This document shows, piece after piece, positions 5,978 through 5,978 of a stretch of 5,978 bases of DNA (positions are counted from its first letter, which is position 1; every line of letters begins with the position of its first letter). Position numbers and translations under genes: made by a program. The stretch is from Chloroflexota bacterium (GTDB taxonomy: Bacteria > Chloroflexota > Anaerolineae > Anaerolineales > UBA4823). The notes beneath the pieces are model-generated. The model did not search any database. It saw only the letters and a program-made list of their open reading frames with translations, and was not told the DNA's origin. The stretch spans positions 1 to 5,978 of the forward strand of contig JAUWLJ010000145.1 of NCBI GenBank assembly GCA_030613705.1. The letters run 5' to 3'.

Positions 5978-5978
5978 C

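Noticed and set aside
1..5978. CRISPR arrays, tRNA or rRNA genes, insertion sequences
   Set aside because: I found no regularly spaced repeats, cloverleaf-like sequence, rRNA signature, transposase or terminal inverted repeats with target duplications.

Overview
All seven protein genes lie on the minus strand, so the window is read from high to low coordinates. Two functional blocks share that direction. The first is a lower-glycolysis block: gap (glyceraldehyde-3-phosphate dehydrogenase), pgk (phosphoglycerate kinase), tpiA (triosephosphate isomerase), and a multi-pass membrane protein with a zinc-metallopeptidase HELSH motif whose start overlaps the tpiA stop by 4 bp. The second looks like the head of a surface-polysaccharide cluster: a 72-residue small protein, an RfaH-like NusG paralogue, and gmd (GDP-mannose 4,6-dehydratase), which runs off the window at base 1.

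The organism is most likely a bacterium of the Chloroflexota (Anaerolineae-like). This is inferred from the style of the protein sequences (GAPDH, the small M50-like protein, the RfaH-like protein) and the gap-pgk-tpiA order; no rRNA or other marker is present to prove it. Base composition looks close to balanced in the genes (not computed) and clearly AT-rich in the gaps at 801-947 and 1750-2030.

Layout: gmd 1-800 (3' part missing, TTG start); gap 801-947 with an ops-like GC-rich element; RfaH-like gene 948-1460; small gene 1531-1749; an AT-rich 281-bp gap with candidate promoters and hairpins; M50-like gene 2031-2789; tpiA 2786-3562; hairpin 3616-3652; pgk 3677-4855; hairpin 4873-4910; gap 4922-5977 (complete, its start codon one base from the window edge).

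Gap, Pgk and TpiA catalyse neighbouring steps of the triose-phosphate part of glycolysis and gluconeogenesis. A perfect inverted repeat follows both the gap and pgk stop codons, which suggests graded expression or mRNA processing within one operon. In the second block, the RfaH-like protein is expected to load onto RNA polymerase and keep it moving through a long polysaccharide operon starting with gmd. An element that differs from the E. coli ops site GGCGGTAGCGTGC by one missing base lies between the RfaH-like gene and gmd. It is the most interesting observation here, although the resemblance may be accidental.
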